The notes beneath the pieces were generated by a model that saw nothing but the letters and a program-made list of their open reading frames with translations, made no database searches and had not been told where the DNA came from. Position numbers and translations under genes: made by a program. A stretch of 64,000 nucleotides of DNA from Robertkochia marina (GTDB lineage Bacteria; Bacteroidota; Bacteroidia; Flavobacteriales; Flavobacteriaceae), in contig NZ_SSMC01000001.1 of the NCBI RefSeq assembly GCF_004799345.1, forward strand, positions 1,116,001 through 1,180,000, written 5' to 3'. The number at the start of each line of letters is the position of its first letter. Position 1 is the stretch's first letter. This document shows, piece after piece, positions 8,872 to 16,519 of the stretch.

Positions 8872-8931
8872 AAGGGGAATTATGGATAAAAGCAACGAGC
8901 TTCAGCGCGTTGCCCTCTTGCTATTCCCCTT
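8872..8931. other. Nested inverted repeat, possible structured element
   Basis: Outer arms aaggggaat (8872-8880) and attcccctt (8923-8931) enclose an inner pair caacg (8893-8897) and cgttg (8908-8912). The structure sits 117 bp before the first island gene. No T-run typical of a strong terminator is evident. It could be a small RNA, a regulatory structure or a repeat relic. Confidence 0.45.
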
Positions 8932-9047
8932 TTATTTCATTCAACATTCATAAATATGGTTAGTCACATTTAAACCATTTTTATTTTAGTTAAATTCAAG
9001 AGATTATTGCATTAAAATACATTTAGCTAAAATGCCTGAACTTTAAT

Positions 9048-9905
9048 ATGTTTGAAATATTCAGTAACCGTGAATGGGCCATTTTTTTATGGATTTCCAT
9101 TTTTCTAGCCTACTACATAACCAAACAAGGGGTGCGAAAATCTATGAAGAGGTTGATAAATGTTTTCTTTAGTGAAGGCATAATCGATATCGTCTTTTTT
9201 ATTATTCTTTATTTTGAAATTATAATTCTTGGATTAACTCTTATTGAATTTTGGGAAATATACCTTTTAAAAGATACTTTACTATTTGTAGCTTTTATCG
9301 CCTTTCCCCTAGCAATGAAACTTAGCTCCATAAATGATGAAGATCAATACCTGTATTCAATCTTGCAAAATAGCTTTAAAGGAATAATAATCATTGAATT
9401 TATTGCGAATGTTTATAGCTTTTCATTGTTGGTTGAACTCATTCTAATTCCAGTTATGACCATTATAGCATTTACTACATTATTGACACAAGAGAAGGAA
9501 AAAAATAAAGATCTTAAAAGGTTTCTAAATAGCTTGACTTTTATTTTCTCACTAATAATATTAGGCTATACGATGTTTAATATACTGCAAGGATTTAATG
9601 AATTCGCTAGTTTAAAAACATTGAAAAGTTTCTTACTGCCAATAATCCTAACATTATCATTTATACCGTTTTTATATTTCCTAAGTCTTTGGTCACTTTA
9701 TCAAATAATGCTTATTCGCATTGGAATCAGGATAAAAAACAAAAAAGATAGAAAACATCTTAAACGAAAATTGTTCTATTCTTTTAAATTCAACAGGAAA
9801 AAATTAAGACGATTTAGAAATGAACTAAGCTTTAAACCAATTTTAAATAAGGATGATATAAATGCAACAATAGAGAACTTTTTAAAGAAAGAAAAAGCAC
9901 TGTAG
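9048..9905 (+). CDS. Island membrane protein of unknown function
   Basis: I do not recognise a family. The 285 residues hold about six hydrophobic segments: near 12-25, 45-65, 75-90, 110-140, 165-180 and 195-220. A strongly basic cytoplasmic tail (KNKKDRKHLKRKL and onward) ends in a KKEKAL-type C-terminus. The DNA is very AT-rich with long A/T runs, unlike the core genes to the right, which fits recent acquisition. It is the first gene inside the island and has its own AT-rich leader. A membrane-acting effector of a defence system is possible, but nothing in the sequence proves it. Confidence 0.7.
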   Translation: MFEIFSNREWAIFLWISIFLAYYITKQGVRKSMKRLINVFFSEGIIDIVFFIILYFEIIILGLTLIEFWEIYLLKDTLLFVAFIAFPLAMKLSSINDEDQYLYSILQNSFKGIIIIEFIANVYSFSLLVELILIPVMTIIAFTTLLTQEKEKNKDLKRFLNSLTFIFSLIILGYTMFNILQGFNEFASLKTLKSFLLPIILTLSFIPFLYFLSLWSLYQIMLIRIGIRIKNKKDRKHLKRKLFYSFKFNRKKLRRFRNELSFKPILNKDDINATIENFLKKEKAL

Positions 9906-10068
9906 CTTTCATTGGCTATGCTTCATAGCTAGTTTATTACCTCAAAAAATAATAAATTCAAGAGCCTGGAAGGCTTTCAATCTTTGTCGGGTGAATTATC
10001 AATACTGCTCGCTACGAATAATAGCCCGACTAGTATAGAAAAAATTTAAACCATGAACAAACATCAAC

Positions 10069-10953
10069 ATGGCTAGGAAAGTTTATTATAGTAAGCCACT
10101 CAAATATTTTTGGGAGCATCTTTATCGAACACAAAAGAATTACACCCCAGAATATACGGATGATCAAATATTTGAAATAATAAGAAATAATATTTTGAAT
10201 AAGCCAGCAGCAGCTTTTGAGACAGCGGCATCAAAACAATTGATTGTTTCAGGGTGGGAAATGTGGAGGATGGACGCTAAAGGTGAACTTCTTCATGTAT
10301 TTTTTGTTGACAGAGACCTACAGGATTTCCTTGAAAACACGACTTTATCGGATTTAGAAGGTATTAAAGACTTCCTCCTGGAACAGGGCCATAACCGAAG
10401 TGTATTTCATTTATATTCAAATAAACAGAGTAAACACATAGTATTTCAATTTGCTTTACATATTCCATATGAATCTGAGGGATATGCTTTTTCTATAAGT
10501 GTAGAAGAAGATGGCAGCATAGAACTGTACTACTCCAGAGCAGAAAATGGAGGGCGTATGTCTGATAAGTTCTATAAAGACGTCAACAATAAAAATGACG
10601 AAATCTCATTAACACACTCCAAAATGTTTCGTCTGGCAATTAATACAATCACTTACATGAGTTGCTTCCCCGAATGTGTGGCTGATGGAGTTCCAAAGAA
10701 TTTGTTAGAACGAAGTGAAAATTTGTCGGCAAGGAATTTTTCGTTGCAATTATCGGATAAGGTCAAGGAAATAGAAGGTTCCAATCCCTCAAGAAGACCA
10801 CATTTCAGGAAAGGTCATTTTAGACACCTTCGATCTAAAAAATTTGTGAATAAACAGGGACAGGTGGTATTTGTATCTGAAACTATGGTTAAGGCTAAGG
10901 CAAAGACAGTATCAACTTCACCTGAGATAGATAGATTTGGAAAATCCGAGTGA
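10069..10953 (+). CDS. Island protein with AcrVA2-like C-terminal motif
   Basis: The protein has 294 residues and no signal or membrane segment. Near residues 240-270 it carries RRPHFRKGHFR followed by a VVFVSETMV strand. This pattern (RPHxRxGHxx, a short gap, then a hydrophobic VFV strand) recalls the C-terminal end of AcrVA2, the anti-Cas12a protein that acts on Cas12a mRNA during translation. An upstream Y-x-x-C...G-V-P stretch (TYMSCFPECVADGVP) also lines up loosely with AcrVA2. The match is by eye from remembered family features. The rest of the protein is not clearly similar. It stands alone in the island, flanked by an imperfect inverted repeat. Function could be anti-defence or something else. 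Confidence 0.6.
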   Translation: MARKVYYSKPLKYFWEHLYRTQKNYTPEYTDDQIFEIIRNNILNKPAAAFETAASKQLIVSGWEMWRMDAKGELLHVFFVDRDLQDFLENTTLSDLEGIKDFLLEQGHNRSVFHLYSNKQSKHIVFQFALHIPYESEGYAFSISVEEDGSIELYYSRAENGGRMSDKFYKDVNNKNDEISLTHSKMFRLAINTITYMSCFPECVADGVPKNLLERSENLSARNFSLQLSDKVKEIEGSNPSRRPHFRKGHFRHLRSKKFVNKQGQVVFVSETMVKAKAKTVSTSPEIDRFGKSE

Positions 10954-11032
10954 AAGTTCAAAGGATTAGTTTAAGCAAAATCGCCTCCCACGAGTCATAG
11001 CCAATCATTGAAAGAAAAAAGTAAAGAATCTT

Positions 11033-11929
11033 ATGGAGCTACCAAAATATCATGAAACCTTTATCCCGATTTTAGAAATTCTAAATACGGTAGAGTCTAT
11101 TAAAAGTCGTGACCTGGCTTCCAGGGTTCGTGATGAGTATTATGCATACTTACCAAAAGAGTTGTTATCTCAAAAAACTAGCTCCGGTGCTAACGTCCTT
11201 ATAGATAGAATACTTTGGGGTAAGTCATATTTGAAAATGGCAAAATTTGTTTCATATCCTAAAAGAGGAATGGTGCAAATAACCGAAAAAGGCAAAAATA
11301 AGCTGCACAAAGGTAGTTTACCCTTGGAAGAAGTTCAAAATGACCCGGATTTCATCAGTCATCGGAATGCGGTTAAAAGTGAAAAAGAATCGGAGATTGA
11401 AATTGATTCAATTAAAGTCGAGAATGCTTCTCCACAAGATTTAATCGACTCAGGATTTTCGACGATAGAAACGGAGGTGAAGACGGAATTGCTTGAAAAG
11501 CTTAAGGAGATAGATCCTTATTACTTTGAAAAGGTAATCCTGATCCTACTGAAAAAAATGGGCTATGGTGACTTCATTGAAACTTCCAAGTCAGGTGATG
11601 GTGGGGTTGATGGAATAATAAATGAAGACAAATTAGGGTTAGAAAAAATCTATACCCAAGCAAAGCGTTATAATGAAAACAAGGTCCGAGAGAAAGACAT
11701 CAGGAACTTCATTGGTGCTATGAGTGGTGATACAAGTAAAGGGGTGTTTATAACTACATCTACATTTGACGATTCAGCTATTAAAAAGGCAAGGGAAGCC
11801 CATCACTCAATTATTTTAATTGATGGTGCTAAACTGGTTGATTTAATGCATCAATATAATGTTGGGGTACAGGTGAAAACTGTTTATGAAGTTAAGGAAC
11901 TTGACAACGACTTTTTCGAAGAAAACTAA
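11033..11929 (+). CDS. mrr: Mrr-type restriction endonuclease
   Basis: The protein has 298 residues. The N-terminal about 90 residues match the Mrr winged-helix domain (HETFIPILEIL, and the ITEKGKNKL wing). After a charged linker, residues about 160-285 form the Mrr catalytic PD-(D/E)xK domain: DPYYFEKVILILLKKMGYG, then SGDGGVDGII, then the QAKRY active-site lysine, and GVFITTSTFDDSA. Such enzymes cut DNA with methylated or otherwise modified bases and defend against modified phages. No methyltransferase is adjacent, as expected for a type IV enzyme. It is cargo in the tRNA-Leu island. Confidence 0.92.
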   Translation: MELPKYHETFIPILEILNTVESIKSRDLASRVRDEYYAYLPKELLSQKTSSGANVLIDRILWGKSYLKMAKFVSYPKRGMVQITEKGKNKLHKGSLPLEEVQNDPDFISHRNAVKSEKESEIEIDSIKVENASPQDLIDSGFSTIETEVKTELLEKLKEIDPYYFEKVILILLKKMGYGDFIETSKSGDGGVDGIINEDKLGLEKIYTQAKRYNENKVREKDIRNFIGAMSGDTSKGVFITTSTFDDSAIKKAREAHHSIILIDGAKLVDLMHQYNVGVQVKTVYEVKELDNDFFEEN

Positions 11930-11980
11930 CTGTGCATAATGCTATGCCTTATTACGGGTGTAGTGCTTTATTAAAGGCAA

Positions 11981-13012
11981 ATGACTGAATTCCAAATAAA
12001 CGATCCTAGTTTAGAATCTCAATGGAGGGCATTAATTCTATTTGGGAAAAATTCAGCGACCTATAAATTCGCTTTCGCGAAAAGTCTTTTAGAATTGATT
12101 GAAAAAGAGACTACTTCCATCTCCTTAGAAGAATTAGCCAGGCCATTTTCCCGAAACATAACAGAACACCTAAAGCTTAGCGATAAACAAGGTAATTCCA
12201 GCTCAAGTAAGTTTTTAAACTTTTGCAGGAATTATAACAATGGGATTATTGATGAAGCTCAATTATTAAAACAGACTGAAAAGTTAGGCTTTGTAAACGT
12301 AGTTGACGCCTTTCAGAACGTGAATGGCGGACAAATTCCAAACTTATTTTATGAAAAGGATTATTCTAAAGGGGATAAGCGAATCGTAATTACAGACGAC
12401 CTGCTAAGACTTAAGGAAAGTTTTCACTTTCAAAACTTTGAAAACGAAACGGAAGCAAGGTGGAAATTAGTCGAAACTGCCTGGAATTTACAGATCAATC
12501 CCAACCTTCTCGAAGTGAAGTATGACGAAGCCGCTTCGCTCTTCTTTCTCGAAAATGATTTCATGAGAAGAGTAGATATCACCTCTGTTAGAGATTCTCT
12601 CAATGGATACCAAAAGGGCAAATGCTTCTACAGCTTTATGGACATTTCAATAATCCAGGGGAGCCCAGATATATGTCATGTGGATCACTTTCTACCTCAT
12701 GTAAATAAGCAATTTCATGCAGATGCCGGGGCAAACATCAATGGTGTTTGGAATTTGGTTTTGGCGCATTCATCTATGAATAGCACTAAGGAGAAGGGTG
12801 CGAAAGTTCCGGATCGTAAATTTCTGAAAAGGTTATTCAACCGCAATGAGTTTTATATAAGCAGTAAACATCCGTTAGCTGAAACGATCATCAATCAGAC
12901 TGGCAAATCAAAAGAGGTAAGGCGTGCCTTTTTAGAAAAACAATATAATATAGCACTGGAAAATTCCATCGTAACCTGGACGCCCAGTGAAGAACTTCAA
13001 GGAACATTTTAA
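11981..13012 (+). CDS. HNH endonuclease domain protein
   Basis: The protein has 343 residues. The first about 200 residues are not recognised and carry no membrane segment. The C-terminal part has a beta-beta-alpha HNH core: CHVDHFLPH (about residues 227-235), then NINGVWNLVLAHSSMNSTKEK, with the H, central N and final N in place. The zinc cysteines usually found around HNH cores are largely missing: KCFYS has one Cys where a CxxC is often seen. Its stop codon overlaps the start of the HIT gene by 1 bp (TAATG), so translation is coupled. A nuclease toxin or restriction role is inferred. Confidence 0.8.
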   Translation: MTEFQINDPSLESQWRALILFGKNSATYKFAFAKSLLELIEKETTSISLEELARPFSRNITEHLKLSDKQGNSSSSKFLNFCRNYNNGIIDEAQLLKQTEKLGFVNVVDAFQNVNGGQIPNLFYEKDYSKGDKRIVITDDLLRLKESFHFQNFENETEARWKLVETAWNLQINPNLLEVKYDEAASLFFLENDFMRRVDITSVRDSLNGYQKGKCFYSFMDISIIQGSPDICHVDHFLPHVNKQFHADAGANINGVWNLVLAHSSMNSTKEKGAKVPDRKFLKRLFNRNEFYISSKHPLAETIINQTGKSKEVRRAFLEKQYNIALENSIVTWTPSEELQGTF

Positions 13013-13377
13013 TGAGCGTATTTTTAACTATACCAGAAGACAAAAGGATCTATTCAGGGAAGCATTTCTTTTTGATCTATGACGGATACCCGGTATCTCC
13101 CGGACATATTCTAATCATTTCTAAAGAAGAGAAGCTAGATTATTTCTCGTTAAACAAAGAGGAGCAGAATGAGCTAACCTCCCTGATACAAGAGGCAAAG
13201 AGGATAATAGAAAAGGATCATAAACCGGACGGCTATAACATCGGGATGAATTGTGGTGAGGCAGCAGGTCAAACCGTTATGCATTTTCATTGTCATGTAA
13301 TTCCCAGGTTCTTGGGAGATATGGAGAATCCAAGAGGGGGCATTAGGCATTGTATAAAAGGCAAAGGGTATTATTAA
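13012..13377 (+). CDS. HIT-family nucleotide hydrolase/transferase coupled to HNH gene
   Basis: The protein has 121 residues, one complete HIT domain. The histidine triad reads MHFHCHVIPR (about residues 90-99), preceded by GYPVSPGHILIISK and followed by NPRGGIRHC. The PRGGxR tail is typical of HIT proteins that accompany DNA-processing genes, not of housekeeping HINT proteins such as the one at 47669. Family members cleave nucleoside phosphoramidates, dinucleotides or nucleotidylated products. The 1-bp overlap with the HNH gene implies a two-protein system. Whether it edits, protects from or activates the nuclease is not known. Confidence 0.88.
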   Translation: MSVFLTIPEDKRIYSGKHFFLIYDGYPVSPGHILIISKEEKLDYFSLNKEEQNELTSLIQEAKRIIEKDHKPDGYNIGMNCGEAAGQTVMHFHCHVIPRFLGDMENPRGGIRHCIKGKGYY

Positions 13378-13604
13378 AGGGGGGTCATGCTATTTGATCT
13401 ATTCAAATGCTTACATTTCTATAAGAATTAGAATATTTAATTTTAAGGCTATTACCAGAAAAGGAAAATTGCCCCTGCATTTCGGTTGCCGTCTCCGCCC
13501 CAACTGATGGTAGCAGGTACGTCAAAGGCCAAAAGGTCCGCCACTGGCCCTAATTATGCCTGCGGTTAGCCGGACCGTTGTAACTCATTTTTAGAAAATA
13601 CAAA

Positions 13605-13940
13605 CTAATCGAACCTTCTTAATTGCTCAGAAATAAGTTTTCTAACATTAAAATACTCTTCTTCTAAATACACCTTATTTGCTTCAATTTTTGCAATTGA
13701 AATTTGTTCAAATTTCACGTATTTATCTTCTATTTTAAAACTAGCTCCTTCGAATTTACAGAAAGATTTCTCTCTAATCCTTGTTGCAATGGTAGAATAC
13801 GATTGAATTGTGGCTTTATCAAATTGATTATAGATTTCCTTAAGGTTTGTGAAATATCCATTAAATCTTTTTAATTTTTTAATAGAGAATGTTTCTGGTC
13901 CTTCATTTAAAGAAACTCCCTTAACTATATAAATCTTCAT
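13605..13940 (-). CDS. Hypothetical island protein, 111 residues
   Basis: I do not recognise a family. The protein opens with MKIYIVKGVSLNEGPET, is lysine- and glutamate-rich, has no signal peptide or membrane segment, and looks like a small alpha/beta cytosolic protein. It is transcribed leftward from an AT-rich region that it shares with the membrane-protein gene at 14145. That region contains two identical 17-bp sequences. The composition is protein-like, which supports a real gene, but its role is open. Confidence 0.55.
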   Translation of the reverse strand: MKIYIVKGVSLNEGPETFSIKKLKRFNGYFTNLKEIYNQFDKATIQSYSTIATRIREKSFCKFEGASFKIEDKYVKFEQISIAKIEANKVYLEEEYFNVRKLISEQLRRFD

Positions 13941-13966
13941 AGCAATTATTTGTCAACAATTTTTGT

Positions 13967-14059
13967 AATATAACTATATATTATAGCATATTTTAACAGA
14001 TATCATTATTAATATATCAGGATAACCCAAAATTTCTATTAGAATATAACTATATATTA
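13967..14059. promoter_or_regulatory. Pair of 17-bp direct repeats in a divergent promoter region
   Basis: The sequence aatataactatatatta occurs at 13967-13983 and again at 14043-14059, start to start 76 bp. Both copies lie between the divergent genes at 13940 and 14145. Each copy is itself nearly palindromic (taatata...tatatta). This fits two operators for one regulator or duplicated promoter elements. Confidence 0.5.
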
Positions 14060-14144
14060 CAAAATCACGTTGATAACTATTCGACCAACAAGGTGGTTGT
14101 CAGCTAGTTATAAAATATTTTTACGTCAGTATTATTTGGGTAAT

Positions 14145-14447
14145 ATGGCTAAAAAAGGTAACATAGGAAAGTATATAAGTCTGCACAAAAAGGAGTTAGC
14201 GAAATGGGAGGTCAAAGTAAGATACTTGACTTTATTTATATTTTCGTGTTTTCTGATATTTTACATCCTCCATTTAAGAGAGGCTAATTGGAAAATTAAT
14301 CAATTAGTTCTGCCCCCAATAAACCCATATAAGTACTCAGTTTTATCCCCTATCATATTTTATCTCATTTTTGCAGTTAAACAGTTTAATTACCACAAAA
14401 AACAATTAGATCTTTATAGAATTAAAAACCTTGAATCGGATAAATAA
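14145..14447 (+). CDS. Small island membrane protein (about 100 residues)
   Basis: I chose the ATG at 14145 (MAKKGNIGKYISLHKKEL) because the frame further upstream has only a TTG start and overlaps the repeat-bearing promoter region. Two hydrophobic segments are visible (LTLFIFSCFLIFYILHL and YSVLSPIIFYLIFAV), with a basic N-terminus and a charged C-terminal tail, so both ends should face the cytoplasm. No family is recognised. It is AT-rich like the rest of the cargo and precedes the OLD-family gene by 220 bp. It could be the small partner of a defence module or an independent gene. Confidence 0.5.
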   Translation: MAKKGNIGKYISLHKKELAKWEVKVRYLTLFIFSCFLIFYILHLREANWKINQLVLPPINPYKYSVLSPIIFYLIFAVKQFNYHKKQLDLYRIKNLESDK

Positions 14448-14667
14448 ATATGATCTTAAATGTAAAACTTGTTGCAACTTCGGTTATACCCAAAGCTACT
14501 TTCCTGTAAGAATTAGACTATTTTCTTTATATTCATCAGCATTAATAACTAATGCTCTCGTACTTGTTGCCATAGCCCTTGCGAGAGGCAACGGCCAGTG
14601 TCACCTTACAAGGCCAGATACCCACGTCTGTGCATTGCCATACTGGTAGAAAACAGTTGATAGACCT

Positions 14668-16365
14668 ATGAAAATTAAAAGTTTAGAATTAAAAAATGAG
14701 CAAAGAATTGAATTGGGTAAAATCTCGGTACTTGTTGGTGCAAACAATGTAGGTAAATCCCAAACTTTAAGAGATATTCAAGGGAGAATGCAAGAGGGTT
14801 TGGCGAGTAAATTTGTTTTACTAGAGCATATTAATTTTGAAAAACCAGATAGTTTCGATGATTTATTATCCGCTTTGAAAGTATCTGACAGTCCACGACA
14901 CATAGGCAATAAAATAATCGTTGGAATTAATAAGAATCTAACTGAACAAGATAGTTTTGAATTGAATTATGATCATTCAAAAAATAGATTTGAACAGGAA
15001 GAAAACTTGGACTGGATTCTTGGAAATATTGCAAAGTTCAAAGTATCTCATTTAGATTCCTCGACCAGATTAAATTTAATTAAAACAACACACTCATTTA
15101 ATCCAGATTCAGAAGACCCTACTAATATTCTTCAAAATCTTTTTCTAAATAAGAAAAATGAGGAACTATTGAGACTTGCTTTCAATGAAGCCTTTAGTAT
15201 GCAAATTATGCTTGATTATAGTGGTTTAAAGGATTTTTGCTTAAGGGTTGCCAAAGAGTTTCCAGAAATACCTGAAGACCCACGCAAGGCTTATTTGATT
15301 ACAAAAGACTTTAATAAGATAGATAATCAAGGTGATGGTTTTAGAAGTTTTGTTGGCATTGTATTGAGCTTGCTATTTTCAAAAGATAGAATTGTATTAT
15401 TAGACGAGCCAGAGGCATTCCTACACCCAGCTCAAGCTCGTTATTTGGGCAAGTGGATTGCAGATAATTCAGATAAACTTTCTGGACAACTTATTGTTTC
15501 TACACACAATTCCAACTTTTTAAGTGGACTACTGCAAAGTGATAAATTAGTAGATATATATAGACTAAATAGAGTGGATGATGTTACAACATTCCAGTTA
15601 ATTCCACCAGATGCAACTGAAAATTTATCAAAATCGCCAATGCTGTCTAGTCAAAGAGTTCTTGAAGCTATTTTCCACAAAGCCGTAATTGTCTGTGAAG
15701 CTGATGCTGATAGAATTGTTTATCAGACTGTTTCTGCCCTACATCATAATAATCAAGAAATTCTTTTTGTCTATTCTCATAATAAGCAAACCCTTAAAGA
15801 TGTTGCCTCTTTACTTATTGCTACGAAAATTCCAGTAGGAGTTATTTCCGATATCGATATTTTGAATGATGAAACTGATTTTAAAAATCTTTATGAAGCC
15901 GTAACTAAATCAGTAACACCACCTGATTTACTTGCTTCTAGAAAGGAAATTGCTGAATCAGTTGATAATTCTTCTGAAGAAAAAGCATTAGAAAACTTAA
16001 AAGAAAATATCGCAGAATTCTATCAACAGTTAAATGATAATGAACATTCTTTTGGAGGGGCTAGAGGAGCATTAAATCGGATTAGAAAAGCAACTTCAAA
16101 ATGGAGCTTACCAAAAAAAAATGGGGTTGAGGGTTTCAGTGAAGAAATAAAACCAAAAGTGAATCAAATAATAGAGGAGCTCAATGAAAAGAATATTTTT
16201 ATTTTACCAGTTGGCGAATTAGAAGGTTGGATGGAATTGGGAACAAGTAGAAAAAATAAATGGATAGTACTAGCTTTGAATGAGATTTTTGATAAAAAGA
16301 CATCTAAAGAATTAGTTGAATTTGTTGCCATGATTCTTAAAAATGTAATAAAAAACGTTGCCTAA
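14668..16365 (+). CDS. OLD-family ATPase with TOPRIM nuclease domain
   Basis: The protein has 565 residues. The N-terminal ABC-type ATPase shows Walker A GANNVGKSQ (about 26-34), a signature-like GDGFRSFVGIVLSLL, Walker B IVLLDEPEAFLHP and the switch histidine in IVSTHNSNF. The C-terminal part is TOPRIM-like: VIVCEADADRIVY with the catalytic glutamate, then GVISDIDILND with acidic metal ligands. This is the architecture of the P2 OLD nuclease and of the nuclease subunits of several anti-phage systems. No UvrD-like helicase (GajB) or AriB-like partner follows, so it resembles a single-gene OLD system. The downstream gene is the convergent integrase. Confidence 0.88.
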   Translation: MKIKSLELKNEQRIELGKISVLVGANNVGKSQTLRDIQGRMQEGLASKFVLLEHINFEKPDSFDDLLSALKVSDSPRHIGNKIIVGINKNLTEQDSFELNYDHSKNRFEQEENLDWILGNIAKFKVSHLDSSTRLNLIKTTHSFNPDSEDPTNILQNLFLNKKNEELLRLAFNEAFSMQIMLDYSGLKDFCLRVAKEFPEIPEDPRKAYLITKDFNKIDNQGDGFRSFVGIVLSLLFSKDRIVLLDEPEAFLHPAQARYLGKWIADNSDKLSGQLIVSTHNSNFLSGLLQSDKLVDIYRLNRVDDVTTFQLIPPDATENLSKSPMLSSQRVLEAIFHKAVIVCEADADRIVYQTVSALHHNNQEILFVYSHNKQTLKDVASLLIATKIPVGVISDIDILNDETDFKNLYEAVTKSVTPPDLLASRKEIAESVDNSSEEKALENLKENIAEFYQQLNDNEHSFGGARGALNRIRKATSKWSLPKKNGVEGFSEEIKPKVNQIIEELNEKNIFILPVGELEGWMELGTSRKNKWIVLALNEIFDKKTSKELVEFVAMILKNVIKNVA

Positions 16366-16401
16366 TTCTGTATATAAAGCATAATTAAAACTTCCTTTCA
16401 T

Positions 16402-16439
16402 CTCGTTTACAGGCCCTCAAACCAGGCTAGGTAAACGAG
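16402..16439. terminator. Hairpin, copy 3, between OLD nuclease and integrase
   Basis: Arms ctcgtttac and gtaaacgag (9 bp) enclose aggccctcaaaccaggctag. The hairpin lies between two convergent genes and could terminate both, although the T-run is poor. Sequence on both sides matches the DNA around copy 1 at 2614. Confidence 0.7.
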
Positions 16440-16519
16440 CTATTTTATACTTCCCTTTTCAGGAAACCATCCAAACAAGCCAAACATAAAAGGGTGAAAA
16501 ATTAATAGGGAAAGAAGGG

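Larger units (their letters stand above)
7519..9047. other. 1.5-kb gene-free, repeat-rich interval spanning the island's left end
   Basis: Open frames here arise from repeated DNA and show no protein-like composition. The interval holds imperfect tandem repeats (7861-8330), hairpins of the cccctcctt...aaggagggg type near 7720 and 8590, two aaaaaggtc...gaccttttt hairpins near 8043 and 8726, a tRNA-Leu-end relic (8412-8426) with an old terminator (8373-8401), and a nested hairpin at 8872-8931. DNA right of 8426 belongs to the island. Confidence 0.7.

Noticed and set aside
14431-14649. Open frame of 72 codons before the OLD gene
   Set aside because: No family resemblance, atypical composition, overlaps the end of the small membrane gene, and no convincing start context.
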